A stretch of 64,000 nucleotides of DNA from Bradyrhizobium sp. G127 (lineage in GTDB: Bacteria > Pseudomonadota > Alphaproteobacteria > Rhizobiales > Xanthobacteraceae). The notes beneath the pieces were generated by a model. The model worked only from the letters and a program-made list of their open reading frames with translations, was not told the origin of the DNA and did no database searches. Position 1 is the first letter of the stretch, and every line of letters starts with the position of its first letter. A program made the translations under genes and the position numbers. The DNA lies in contig NZ_JAKFGN010000002.1 in the NCBI RefSeq assembly GCF_021502575.1, forward strand, positions 1,364,001 to 1,428,000. The letters run 5' to 3'. Positions 54,382 to 62,454 of this stretch are shown in pieces.

Positions 54382-55182
54382 TCACTTGGCGAGCGCATAG
54401 CGCGCTGCGGGTTTTCCGGTCATCAGAACCGATTTGTAGAATTTTTTTCGTGCCCCCTCGAATTCCGCCCACGAGGCCGTGTCCGCAAGCGTCGGGAAGG
54501 TCACCCTCTCTTTCATATCGAAGGCCCGCAGCGCGGTTTCAACCAGCGTATCCGCAGACATGAAATGCTCCTCCGGAAAGCCTGGCGGCGCGACACCTGA
54601 CGCGGAAAAGAACTCGCTTTTGACAGGCCCAGGAAGAATGGTTTGAACGGTAATTCCGCCTTCCGTATATTCCTGCTCAACCGACCGCGAGAAATTCAGA
54701 ACGTATGCTTTTGAACCGCCGTAGGCTGCGGCTGTTGCCGATGGTCCGAATGCTATGACTGAGGCAATATTGACTAAGAGGCCGTGACCGCGCGCTTTGA
54801 ATGCTGAAAGTGCTGCCTTCGAGAGCGTCGTTAGCGCGAGCACGTTGACCTTAACGAGGTTTTCAAGGCTGTAGACATCAACTTTGGAGGTTGGTCCGAG
54901 AGCACCTACGCCAGCATTGTTCACGAGGACCGAGATGTCCTTGCGCTCCGAAAACACGCCCTGAACACGACGCAAGTCGGCTTCATTCGCAAGATCCGCA
55001 ACTATTGTCGTCACGGCGCTCCGGGAGTGTTCTTCGAGGGTAAATGCCAACTGCTCAAGACGATCCTTCCGTCTCGCGACGAGAATGAGATCGTACCCTC
55101 GCTGAGATAACTGCTGGGCATAAGCCAAGCCGATACCGGAAGATGCACCGGTTATCACGGCGGCATGTCGGATGTCGCTCAT
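54382..55182 (-). CDS. Short-chain dehydrogenase/reductase
   Basis: 266 residues. Cofactor motif TGASSGIGLAYAQQL, NNAGVGALG, catalytic serine in NIASVIAFG and YGGSKAYVLNFSRS (YxxxK) are all intact. The type is the DltE/YqjQ-like cytosolic SDR. Between it and the FabG-like gene lies the remnant of an acyl-CoA synthetase. Confidence 0.88.
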   Translation of the reverse strand: MSDIRHAAVITGASSGIGLAYAQQLSQRGYDLILVARRKDRLEQLAFTLEEHSRSAVTTIVADLANEADLRRVQGVFSERKDISVLVNNAGVGALGPTSKVDVYSLENLVKVNVLALTTLSKAALSAFKARGHGLLVNIASVIAFGPSATAAAYGGSKAYVLNFSRSVEQEYTEGGITVQTILPGPVKSEFFSASGVAPPGFPEEHFMSADTLVETALRAFDMKERVTFPTLADTASWAEFEGARKKFYKSVLMTGKPAARYALAK

Positions 55183-55224
55183 ATGAAACTTTCCTGCAAG
55201 ATCATTGTTTTCGTCGGCTGGTTT

Positions 55225-55480
55225 TCACCAATTGACGCGCCGCTCGTGGCCGCGCCAATACTTCTCGCGCAACTCGCGCTTCTGCAATTTCCCGGTCGGA
55301 TTGCGCGGAAACACGTCAATAAACTCGACGGACTTTGGGAGTTTGTACCCAGCCAATCGTTCCCGCGCGTGTGCGATGATGGTACTGGCATCCACGGCGC
55401 TACCGCCGCGTCACACGACGATCGCTTGAACCGCTTCTCCCCACTTTTCATCCGGCACCCCGATTACTCCGCAGTGGATC
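55225..55480 (-). pseudogene. Acyl-CoA synthetase C-terminal remnant with in-frame stop
   Basis: The minus strand reads IHCGVIGVPDEKWGEAVQAI, then VV, then a TGA at 55411-55413. In the same frame it continues with STIIAHARERLAGYKLPKSV, EFIDVFPRNPTGKLQKRELR and EKYWRGHERRVNW, ending at a TGA (55225-55227). This is the AMP-binding C-terminal domain, including the catalytic Lys region GKLQKREL. The first three quarters of the gene is missing, and the join lies exactly at the FabG-like gene stop. It is therefore a truncated and interrupted remnant. Confidence 0.85.
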
Positions 55481-56258
55481 AAACGGCTGTTAGGCCGCCG
55501 TCCACCGCAAGGATTTGTCCGGTGATGTGCTTCCCGGCGTCGCTCGCAAAAAGCAGGGCTGCGCCCTTCAGATCTTCATCGTCACCAATACGGCGCAAGG
55601 GCACTCCTTCGGTTAGCTTCTCGATGCCGAGCGCCTTAATGGTCCCATGGGTCATTTTCGACGGAAAGAAGCCTGGAGCGAGCGCATTGACCGTGATTCC
55701 GTATTTGCCCCACTCGCCCGCGAGTCCACGGGTGAAATTCACGACAGCTCCCTTACTGGTATTGTAAGCGATTGTTCCGGTCGGGCCGCGATTGCCCCGC
55801 AAACCGGCGATCGATGCAAGATTGATGACCCGTCCATACTTATTCGGGATCATCGATTTTTTTGCGATCAATTGGGAAAGCAGAAACAGGGACCGGATGT
55901 TGAGATTCATCACCTTGTCCCACGCATCGACAGGATGATCTTCGGCCGGCGCACCCCACGAGGCACCCGCATTATTCACAAGGATGTCAACTTTACCGAG
56001 CTTCGCGATCGCTTCGTCTGCGAGCCTTGTTATGTCTTGGTCTTTTGAGTTGTCAGCGGCGATCCATTCTACTTTCGCACCACGATCCACCAGGTGATTC
56101 GCGGCCGTCTCCAGATCCTCAGCCTTGCGGGACGAAATCACCAGACGCGCTCCTTGATCGGCCAGCGCCTCAGCGATCTGCATGCCTAGACCGCGCGATG
56201 CGCCAGTGACCAGCGCTGTCTTTCCAGTCAGATCAAATGCCTTCATGGTCGAGTTCAT
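55479..56258 (-). CDS. SDR family oxidoreductase (FabG-like)
   Basis: 259 residues from the ATG at 56258 with AAAGGAAAC upstream; the frame is open to 56570 but that part has no homology. TGASRGLGMQIAEAL, NNAGASWGAP, NLASIAGL and YNTSKGAVVNFTRG (YxxxK) are intact, and the C-terminus LAVDGGLTAV is typical of FabG-like enzymes. In this operon it probably oxidises a 3-hydroxyacyl-CoA in a beta-oxidation-like sequence with the hydratase and acyl-CoA dehydrogenase. Confidence 0.9.
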   Translation of the reverse strand: MNSTMKAFDLTGKTALVTGASRGLGMQIAEALADQGARLVISSRKAEDLETAANHLVDRGAKVEWIAADNSKDQDITRLADEAIAKLGKVDILVNNAGASWGAPAEDHPVDAWDKVMNLNIRSLFLLSQLIAKKSMIPNKYGRVINLASIAGLRGNRGPTGTIAYNTSKGAVVNFTRGLAGEWGKYGITVNALAPGFFPSKMTHGTIKALGIEKLTEGVPLRRIGDDEDLKGAALLFASDAGKHITGQILAVDGGLTAV

Positions 56259-56287
56259 CGTTGTTTCCTTTCGAATTCGAAGAGTGT

Positions 56288-58093
56288 TCAAAACGCTGCT
56301 GTTGCAAGGTCCATTAGACCTCGGGAGCCAAGCGTCGCTCGATTGAGAAACGTTCGCGTCATCGGAAGTTCGCGCTGCATCCAGTAACGGGCGAGCACAA
56401 GCTTGCGCTCTAGGAATTCTTTGTCCGCGGGTCCGGCCGTCAAAAGATCCTGAGCCACATGGGCCATCTTCGCCCAGATCATGCCAATGGCGACGGTGCC
56501 AAAAATGTTGAGGATGTCGTAGGACGCGGCTGCAACATCCTGGGCCGAGCCACTGGTCGCCTTGACCCAATCCGCTGCCGATTTGAGGTCCTTGGCCGCT
56601 TCACTCAAGGCCTCAGACAAATCCCGAAGATAAGCGGTGTTGCACTTCTCTATCGCTTGGTCGATCTCGTCGATAAAAGCCAGAACCGCGCGATCATCAC
56701 CGGCCAACTTGCGTGCAACCAGGTCATGCGCCTGAACACCGTTAGCACCTTCATAGATCTGATAGATGCGGGCATCGCGTACAAACTGTTCGACGCCATT
56801 GTCTCGAACATAGCCGTGACCACCATAAATCTGGACGGTGGCATTCGCGCCATCGAAGGCACGATCGCTAAAGTATGCCTTGATGACAGGCGTCAGCAGC
56901 TGGGCCAATTCTCCGGATCGCTTCCGCTCATCGGCCTCGACCGCATGGCGCTGCTTCTCGATGAGTAGAGAAACCCAAGCTCCGAACGCCCGCGCACCCT
57001 CGTTGAACGCGCGCTGCTTGACGAGAAGTCGCCGAACATCCGGGTATGAAACGATCGCATGAGGTTCCGTGGAGCCTTTGCCGGGCTTTCCGGCAATCCG
57101 CTCCCGCGCGTAATGCGCCGAATTCTGATATGCGGCCTCCGATACAGCTAGTGCCGAAATGCCTGTCCCAAGCCGCGCCCGGTTCATCATCAGAAACATG
57201 CCGCTCATGCCGGCAGCAGAACTAGACTTGTTCTCGGACTGCCCGCCGAGGCGGTAGGCCACGGCATCTTCAAAATTAAGTACGCAGGTCGCGTTTCCCT
57301 TGATTCCCATCTTCTTTTCGACCGCCCCCACGGTGACGCCGTTCCGGTGGGAGAGCCGGCCCGTATCGGGGTCAATGTTCTGCTTCGATACAAGAAAGAA
57401 ATTCACCGTCGAGAGATCATCAACGAACTTGCCTTCAGCGTTCGGCAACTTCGCAAGCACGAGATGGATGATATTCTCGGACAGATCGTGATCACCGCCG
57501 GAAATGAAAATCTTCGTGCCGGTGATCCTGTAGGTGCCGTCAGGTTGCTCGATCGCCTTCGTCTTCATCAAGCGAAGATCGGTTCCGCAATGCGGCTCGG
57601 TAAGGCACATCGTGCCCGTCCAGGCGCCATCAACCATCTTCGGAAGGATATGCTGCAACATCCACGGCGCACCGGTGACCTCCAGCGTGGACAACGCCGC
57701 ATTCGTCAGACCTGAATAGAGCGCAAGTGCCGCGTTTGAACCGACAGCGATCTCCCCCGCTGCCATCCCAATCACTCCGGGAAGCCCCGCTCCGCCGAAC
57801 TTCTCCGGTGAAGAGAGCTTGTTCCATCCCGCCTCGCAGTATTTCTTGTAGGCGTCCGCAAATCCGGCCGGCGTTCGTACCGTGCCGTTTTCTAAACGGC
57901 ACCCCTCCTCGTCGCCGCTCTGGTTGAGAGGTTGCCAGATATCCTCACAGAACTGGCCAATGCCCTCAAGGACGGGACGGGTCAGATCGCTGGTCAAATC
58001 CGAGAAACCGGGCAAGTCATCCATGTCTTGCACTCCCAGCAGATCGTGCAGAACAAACAGATAGTCTTCGACGGGCGCCTTGTAGATCGGCAT
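56288..58093 (-). CDS. Acyl-CoA dehydrogenase (long form with C-terminal extension)
   Basis: 601 residues, the length of the acyl-CoA dehydrogenases with a PF12806-type C-terminal domain. FAD and substrate segments WTGTMCLTEPHCGTDLRLMK and YRITGTKIFISGGDHDL are present, with VQIYGGHGYVRDNGVEQFVR and IYEGANGVQAHDLVARKLAG, which holds the probable catalytic Glu. It introduces the 2,3-double bond in an acyl-CoA or arylalkyl-CoA ester. It starts 5 nt before the hydratase stop and is cotranscribed with the ligase and hydratase. Confidence 0.92.
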   Translation of the reverse strand: MPIYKAPVEDYLFVLHDLLGVQDMDDLPGFSDLTSDLTRPVLEGIGQFCEDIWQPLNQSGDEEGCRLENGTVRTPAGFADAYKKYCEAGWNKLSSPEKFGGAGLPGVIGMAAGEIAVGSNAALALYSGLTNAALSTLEVTGAPWMLQHILPKMVDGAWTGTMCLTEPHCGTDLRLMKTKAIEQPDGTYRITGTKIFISGGDHDLSENIIHLVLAKLPNAEGKFVDDLSTVNFFLVSKQNIDPDTGRLSHRNGVTVGAVEKKMGIKGNATCVLNFEDAVAYRLGGQSENKSSSAAGMSGMFLMMNRARLGTGISALAVSEAAYQNSAHYARERIAGKPGKGSTEPHAIVSYPDVRRLLVKQRAFNEGARAFGAWVSLLIEKQRHAVEADERKRSGELAQLLTPVIKAYFSDRAFDGANATVQIYGGHGYVRDNGVEQFVRDARIYQIYEGANGVQAHDLVARKLAGDDRAVLAFIDEIDQAIEKCNTAYLRDLSEALSEAAKDLKSAADWVKATSGSAQDVAAASYDILNIFGTVAIGMIWAKMAHVAQDLLTAGPADKEFLERKLVLARYWMQRELPMTRTFLNRATLGSRGLMDLATAAF

Positions 58094-58098
58094 GCTGA

Positions 58099-58890
58099 TT
58101 ACCGCCCCTTGAACACGGCCTGGCGGCGCTCAACGAACGACTGAATGCCTTCCTTCATGTCGTCACTATTAAAAACGCGATCACGGATTTTCGGGATGAT
58201 ATCCACGGCGGCCTTCTCGCCGCTCTCGATGAACTTCAGTCCCGCTTCCTTCGTGATCTGAATTCCGATCGGCGCGTTCTTCGCGATCAGCTGCGCGATC
58301 TCCATCGCCCGATCGATTTGCTTACCAGCGGGGACAACTTCTTGCACGAGGCCAATCTTCAGCGCGCGATCTGCTTTGAACTCATCGCACAGAAGCAGGT
58401 GGTACATTGCATCACCCCAGCCCATACGCGTGATATAGCGGAAGTGTGCGCCTCCCAGCGGGGCGATGCCGCGCTTGGCCTCCATCTGACAGAAGCGAGC
58501 GGTGTCAGCGGCGATGACAATGTCACCCGCCAGCGAAATCTCGATACCGATCGTGAAAACGATCCCTTGAACCGCTGTAACGATGGGCTTGCGGCAACGA
58601 TTCTTAAGACCGAAAGGATCGATGTTGCCTTCCGGAATGGGCTTGGCGGTCGCCTTGGGCCCGAAGAACTTCGGCATGTCCAGGCCCGCGGTGAAGTCAT
58701 CGCCATTCGCACAAAGCAACCCGACCCAAAGATTCTCGTCCTTGTCGAGAAGCGTCATAGCGTCTGACAGCTGGAGCATCATCTCCGGGCTGAATGCATT
58801 CTTCTTCGCCGCATTGTCGATCACAATCTTGAGCACATGACCGTGCGTCTCGTGATACACGCAACCGATTTTTTCTTGAGTGTCTGCCAT
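58099..58890 (-). CDS. Enoyl-CoA hydratase/isomerase family protein
   Basis: 263 residues of the crotonase fold. DDFTAGLDMPKFFG and GIVFTIGIEISLAGDIVIAA give the oxyanion hole, and FCQMEAKRGIAPLGGAHFRY carries a Glu at the second catalytic position. It would hydrate the enoyl-CoA produced by the adjacent dehydrogenase, or act on the aryl-enoyl-CoA made by the upstream ligase. Confidence 0.9.
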   Translation of the reverse strand: MADTQEKIGCVYHETHGHVLKIVIDNAAKKNAFSPEMMLQLSDAMTLLDKDENLWVGLLCANGDDFTAGLDMPKFFGPKATAKPIPEGNIDPFGLKNRCRKPIVTAVQGIVFTIGIEISLAGDIVIAADTARFCQMEAKRGIAPLGGAHFRYITRMGWGDAMYHLLLCDEFKADRALKIGLVQEVVPAGKQIDRAMEIAQLIAKNAPIGIQITKEAGLKFIESGEKAAVDIIPKIRDRVFNSDDMKEGIQSFVERRQAVFKGR

Positions 58891-58925
58891 TTCAAGCTCC
58901 TGGAGTCTGCAGATGTGAAAGGAAA

Positions 58926-60875
58926 TCAGTGAGGGACAAGGATGACGCCGGGATCAGGCGCGTCGGCGTACAGCCGCTCCACGTCCGCTGCCCGGCGATC
59001 GAGACCGACGCGCTGATTGATGTAGCCCTTGTCGGTTATCTCGTTAGCATCGACCGATGGCGGCTCCTCAAGCAGCACCACCCGGCGGATCGTTCGACTC
59101 CCCGCATACCCGGCCGCGATATTGTGCGCCTTGAGACCTGCGGTAAGCGCTTCGCGGATGACAGGATTCGAGATCAGTACAGGAACGGACGCCGAGGCGT
59201 CGCCAACAAACGCGCGACATGCTTCGGTGTTCAGCCACGCTAGAAGCCCGACGTAGTCCCGATCCTGGCCCGTCAGAATCGCGTCCTGAATGAAGGGGCT
59301 GGCACTTACAAGGGCATCCACCCTCAACGTTCCGACCTGAACGAATGTACCGGAGAGCAATTTGAAATCTTCGACCACGCGGCCGGCAAACAGGAGCCCC
59401 TGATCGACGTCCTCCGGATCGAGAAATTCGACCATATCCCCGATCTTGTAGAAACCCTCTTCATCGAACGCGGCAGCGGTCAGCTCAGGTTGATTGAAGT
59501 ACCCCGGGGTGACGGAAACGCTCCGGATTCTGATCTCAAACTTTTCGTTGCCGAGCGGTAGTAGCTTCAGCTCGGTTCCAGCGCATGGGAGACCAATCAA
59601 TCCAACGCGTTCGGTAAACCAGTGCGTCGTGGTCGCGGCGGGGGCCACCTCTGTGGCACCATAAGTTGAAACAAAAGCGATCCGCTGACCGACCGTCTGC
59701 ACCGCCAGCTTCTGAAATCGATCGAAGATATCATCGGGAAGGCGTGCGCCACCGTAAGCAAGCGTATGCAGGTTCTTGAAAAAGCTATTCCGTAGCGGTT
59801 CATCCTGTTCGAGCGCGGTGGCAAGCGCGATATACCCTGCCGGAGCATTGGAGTAGGTAATCGGCGATACTTCACGCAGATTGCGGAGCGTCTTCTCAAA
59901 CTGACCAGGTACGGGCTTGCCATCATCGATATAGAGGCTGGCACCTCTCGAAAGGACGAGGTTGAAAACCGCGTTCCCGCCCATCACGTGATTCCACGGC
60001 AGCCAGTCGAGGTACGTTGCCTGCTCCGGCGGAGCATCGATATCCCTGGCCTGCATCAGCATTGTGGCGTTGGCGCACATCATTCGGTGTGTGATGTTCA
60101 CCGCCTTTGGCACGCCCGTAGAGCCGGATGTGAACAACAGTTTTGCAGGGGCGTCTGGATCGATCTGCGCTATGGATCCTGCGACCCGATCCGTGGCTAC
60201 GGTCTTGAGCAGATCATCAAATCTATATGCTCTATATGCCGCGCGACTGGATGCCCCTTTTGAGCAAATGACGTCTACGTCTCCGAGATCAATCGCCGAC
60301 AGCGCTCTGTCGTATTGATCGGTGTCCTGCACGAACACCGCACCGGGCTTGAGTAGCTCAAAGATGTATTTGAGCTTGCTCAGGCTTGTGCTCTGCAGAG
60401 AATACGCGGTCGAAATGGGCGCAACGGGAATTCTCGCTTGCATCGCGGCCATGGAAATAACGGCGTGCTCGATCGAGTTTCCGCTGAGAATCACAAGAGG
60501 CCCCCGTGCGGCATGAGGCATCGCAAGCAGGGCTTCGGTCACCGCGTCTACGGCAGCCTTACCGGCGCCGTAAGTCAGAGTCTGCCAGCGATCCGGCACA
60601 TCGCGTTGAGCGAGCCAAACCTGATCAGCACGCTCGACTGACCACTTTTGAAGATACTGCGGCAGATGGCGCTCATACTCATCCAGCGGCACGCGCGACT
60701 TCAGATAAACAACGCCGCCGTCCGCATGCCGGATCTCGATATCCCGTGCCATCCAGGACACCGGTCGAAAGGGCGCGCGCGTCGGTACATGCCCGGCCTG
60801 TGAGTTCAACGACTTCCCCCCGATAACGGCCGTTTTCCGGCTCATGCGGTCGCGTTCGGACGAGCGAGGCTTCAC
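58926..60875 (-). CDS. Acyl-CoA ligase, feruloyl-CoA synthetase-like
   Basis: 649 residues from a GTG at 60875; the ATG at 60845 is an equally plausible start. The N-terminal APFRPVSWMARDIEIRHADG is typical of the feruloyl-CoA synthase group. Adenylation motifs KLLFTSGSTGVPKAVNITHR, YLDWLPWNHVMGGNAVFNLV and VSTYGATEVAP follow. The C-terminal lysine region differs from classical ligases (ANEITDKGYINQRVG). It probably activates a phenylpropenoic or aryl-alkanoic acid with ATP and CoA. It is the first gene of the operon and divergent from tetR, with two dyads between them. Confidence 0.87.
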   Translation of the reverse strand: MKPRSSERDRMSRKTAVIGGKSLNSQAGHVPTRAPFRPVSWMARDIEIRHADGGVVYLKSRVPLDEYERHLPQYLQKWSVERADQVWLAQRDVPDRWQTLTYGAGKAAVDAVTEALLAMPHAARGPLVILSGNSIEHAVISMAAMQARIPVAPISTAYSLQSTSLSKLKYIFELLKPGAVFVQDTDQYDRALSAIDLGDVDVICSKGASSRAAYRAYRFDDLLKTVATDRVAGSIAQIDPDAPAKLLFTSGSTGVPKAVNITHRMMCANATMLMQARDIDAPPEQATYLDWLPWNHVMGGNAVFNLVLSRGASLYIDDGKPVPGQFEKTLRNLREVSPITYSNAPAGYIALATALEQDEPLRNSFFKNLHTLAYGGARLPDDIFDRFQKLAVQTVGQRIAFVSTYGATEVAPAATTTHWFTERVGLIGLPCAGTELKLLPLGNEKFEIRIRSVSVTPGYFNQPELTAAAFDEEGFYKIGDMVEFLDPEDVDQGLLFAGRVVEDFKLLSGTFVQVGTLRVDALVSASPFIQDAILTGQDRDYVGLLAWLNTEACRAFVGDASASVPVLISNPVIREALTAGLKAHNIAAGYAGSRTIRRVVLLEEPPSVDANEITDKGYINQRVGLDRRAADVERLYADAPDPGVILVPH

Positions 60876-60951
60876 TCGGCATGCCCGGTATTCGTCTGAA
60901 AATTCAATGGAAATTGCTGGGAACCACGCGTACTGTGCCCCTCAACAATGT

Positions 60952-60969
60952 GCATGACGACCATCATGC
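60952..60969. promoter_or_regulatory. Probable TetR operator, box 1
   Basis: GCATGACGACCATCATGC: imperfect 18-bp dyad with perfect 6-bp outer arms (GCATGA/TCATGC), in the divergent space between the ligase and tetR. Confidence 0.6.
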
Positions 60970-60976
60970 AGTTTCA

Positions 60977-60994
60977 GCATGATGACTATCATGC
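60977..60994. promoter_or_regulatory. Probable TetR operator, box 2
   Basis: GCATGATGACTATCATGC: 7-bp arms around GACT. Its centre is 25 bp from that of box 1 and its right end lies 35 nt before the tetR GTG. Confidence 0.65.
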
Positions 60995-61029
60995 AGAACG
61001 TCAAGTGTTAAGTTTAGAGGATTTTTGCC

Positions 61030-61611
61030 GTGGGGCATTCGAAGGCGGATAAGGCTCGGAATAGAGAGCGAATCTTAGAGGTGGCGGCCGCGCAATTGCG
61101 GGAGTGCGGCCTCGAGGGGGTAAGCATTGGCGACCTGATGAAGGCCGTGGATCTCACACACGGCGGCTTCTACGGACACTTTGCTTCGCGAGACGACTTG
61201 GTTGCAGCCGCCCTCGACAAGGCGCTGGTAGACGGGGAAGCATCGGCTGTTAAATCCGGCTCAGCCAAAGGCAAGCGGACACTCAAATCTCTGGCGAACA
61301 GCTATTTGAGTAAGATCCACCGTGACAATCCGAACTCCGGGTGTGCTGTATCCGCGCTGGCCGGTGACGTTGCACGGTCGAACGATCAGAACCGCGAGAT
61401 TATGAGCAAACACCTCGCGAGATATTTTGACAACATACAAAACGTCGTGGGCGAGAATGGCTCTCGAGAGCTGGCCATTTCCTTGATGTGCATGATGGTT
61501 GGCGCCGTCACTCTGTCTCGTGTGATGACAGACGCAAATCACTCGGATGAAATCCTGCAAGCCGCGCGAAAAGCGATGCTGCAACTGGGGCAGCAGGAAC
61601 AGAGCAGTTGA
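61030..61611 (+). CDS. TetR/AcrR-family transcriptional regulator
   Basis: 193 residues from a GTG at 61030 with AGAGGA upstream. The N-terminal helix-turn-helix is ILEVAAAQLRECGLEGVSIG, DLMKAVDLTHGGFYGHFASR, a clear TetR signature. The C-terminal part resembles TetR_C groups with GCAVSALAGDVARSN. It probably represses itself and the divergent catabolic operon until a CoA ester or acid inducer binds. Two matching dyads sit between the start codons. Confidence 0.92.
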   Translation: MGHSKADKARNRERILEVAAAQLRECGLEGVSIGDLMKAVDLTHGGFYGHFASRDDLVAAALDKALVDGEASAVKSGSAKGKRTLKSLANSYLSKIHRDNPNSGCAVSALAGDVARSNDQNREIMSKHLARYFDNIQNVVGENGSRELAISLMCMMVGAVTLSRVMTDANHSDEILQAARKAMLQLGQQEQSS

Positions 61612-61639
61612 GCGAGCGCGCCACCGCTCCTAGCTGACA

Positions 61640-61790
61640 GGTTGGCCTTTCCTCGCCATCCCTACAGTCTCGGATTACGGCAGAATCATATCGAGCGGAT
61701 CCTCGCGGCTGGATCAACGAGCTGAAGGTGCCGATCTACCGCGAAATTGAGGTGACGAGTTTCGCTCAAGACAATACCGGAGTGGACGTC
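61640..61790 (+). pseudogene. FAD-dependent monooxygenase (PF01494-type) internal remnant
   Basis: Reading from about 61640 gives LAFPRHPYSLGLRQNHIERI and LA. A one-base shift then gives WINELKVPIYREIEVTSFAQ and DNTGVDV. These match the central part of aromatic-ring FAD monooxygenases (PYxLGLxQNHIERILAGWxxELGVPIYR type). Both ends are missing, the frame shifts near 61710, and homology stops at about 61775. It is a decayed internal fragment, probably of a phenol- or 3-(3-hydroxyphenyl)propionate-hydroxylase-like gene. Confidence 0.75.
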
Positions 61791-61874
61791 GTGTCTCTGG
61801 AGACCCTGCTAGTTCGAAAAGCACACTGTTTGCGGGCCTTTCTGCACCAAAAAAATAATATTCTCCAAAAGCTG

Positions 61875-61953
61875 GACTGGCTGGCTGGCGACACAGTGCT
61901 GCTCGCACCCGTCTCCGCGTGAATTCCCTGCTAACAGGGAATTTTACAGGGAA
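61875..61953 (+). repeat. Dispersed repeat, copy B
   Basis: Matches 38644-38720 in the same orientation. It contains a perfect dyad AATTCCCTG-CTAA-CAGGGAATT at 61922-61943, followed by TTACAGGGAAAT. I recall similar elements as multi-copy intergenic repeats in related genomes, but cannot verify that here. Confidence 0.6.
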
Positions 61954-62248
61954 ATTGCGCGAAATCGGGCTTATTTCGAGAGCACAATTCAGAAAAGTCC
62001 TATGAACTGGGCACTTCTGACCGAATTCCGTAAATTTCATAACAGCGAAATAACTGTGGGATCAGCGAATTTATCTGCGATATCAGGGAATGGTTTGGTA
62101 GTTCACAGGCAAGAGTTGAATTCTCACACCCTTGTATAGGATTTCGCGGACGCGATCTGGTCTCCCTTTCGATTTTCAGATGCGGGAGCAGAGATGGCGG
62201 ACACTGCGTTCCGACCCTATCGTGCCAAAAACGCCTTATGCTGATTGG

Positions 62249-62280
62249 AATAAAAGAAAAGGCCCCGATTAACGGAGCCC
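62249..62280 (-). terminator. Intrinsic terminator (minus strand)
   Basis: On the minus strand GGGCTCCG-TTAAT-CGGGGCC forms a stem with one U-G wobble, followed by TTTTCTTTTATT. The tract lies only on this strand, so it terminates leftward transcription, most likely from the nitronate monooxygenase gene ending at 62455. Confidence 0.65.
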
Positions 62281-62454
62281 TTTCTGCCCTTCCGGATGAA
62301 GCTTGGTCAAGCGGTGTTTCCGAAGACGTCGCTCGCGAAACCCCGTGTCGTCACGAAGGCGTCCCGTCATTCTTAGAGCACTTCGTTGACCGATACGCCG
62401 GGCACGAGCGGCACCGGGCGATTGTTCGCGGCGCCTCGTGATCTTCGGTCAATA

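Larger units (their letters stand above)
61612..62454. other. Gene-poor region with remnant, repeat and terminator
   Basis: About 840 nt with no intact gene. It contains the FAD-monooxygenase remnant (61640-61790), repeat copy B (61875-61953) and a minus-strand terminator (62249-62280). A 60-odd codon frame at 62238-62441 runs through the terminator and looks like chance. Confidence 0.5.

Noticed and set aside
56259..56570. N-terminal extension of the FabG-like SDR
   Set aside because: Overlaps the acyl-CoA dehydrogenase 3' end; the ATG at 56258 has a good ribosome binding site and starts the conserved domain.
61714..62040. 108-codon minus strand frame
   Set aside because: It runs through the dispersed repeat; such frames arise wherever the repeat occurs and do not look coding.
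62238..62441. 67-codon + strand frame
   Set aside because: It reads through the intrinsic terminator and decayed sequence; looks like chance.
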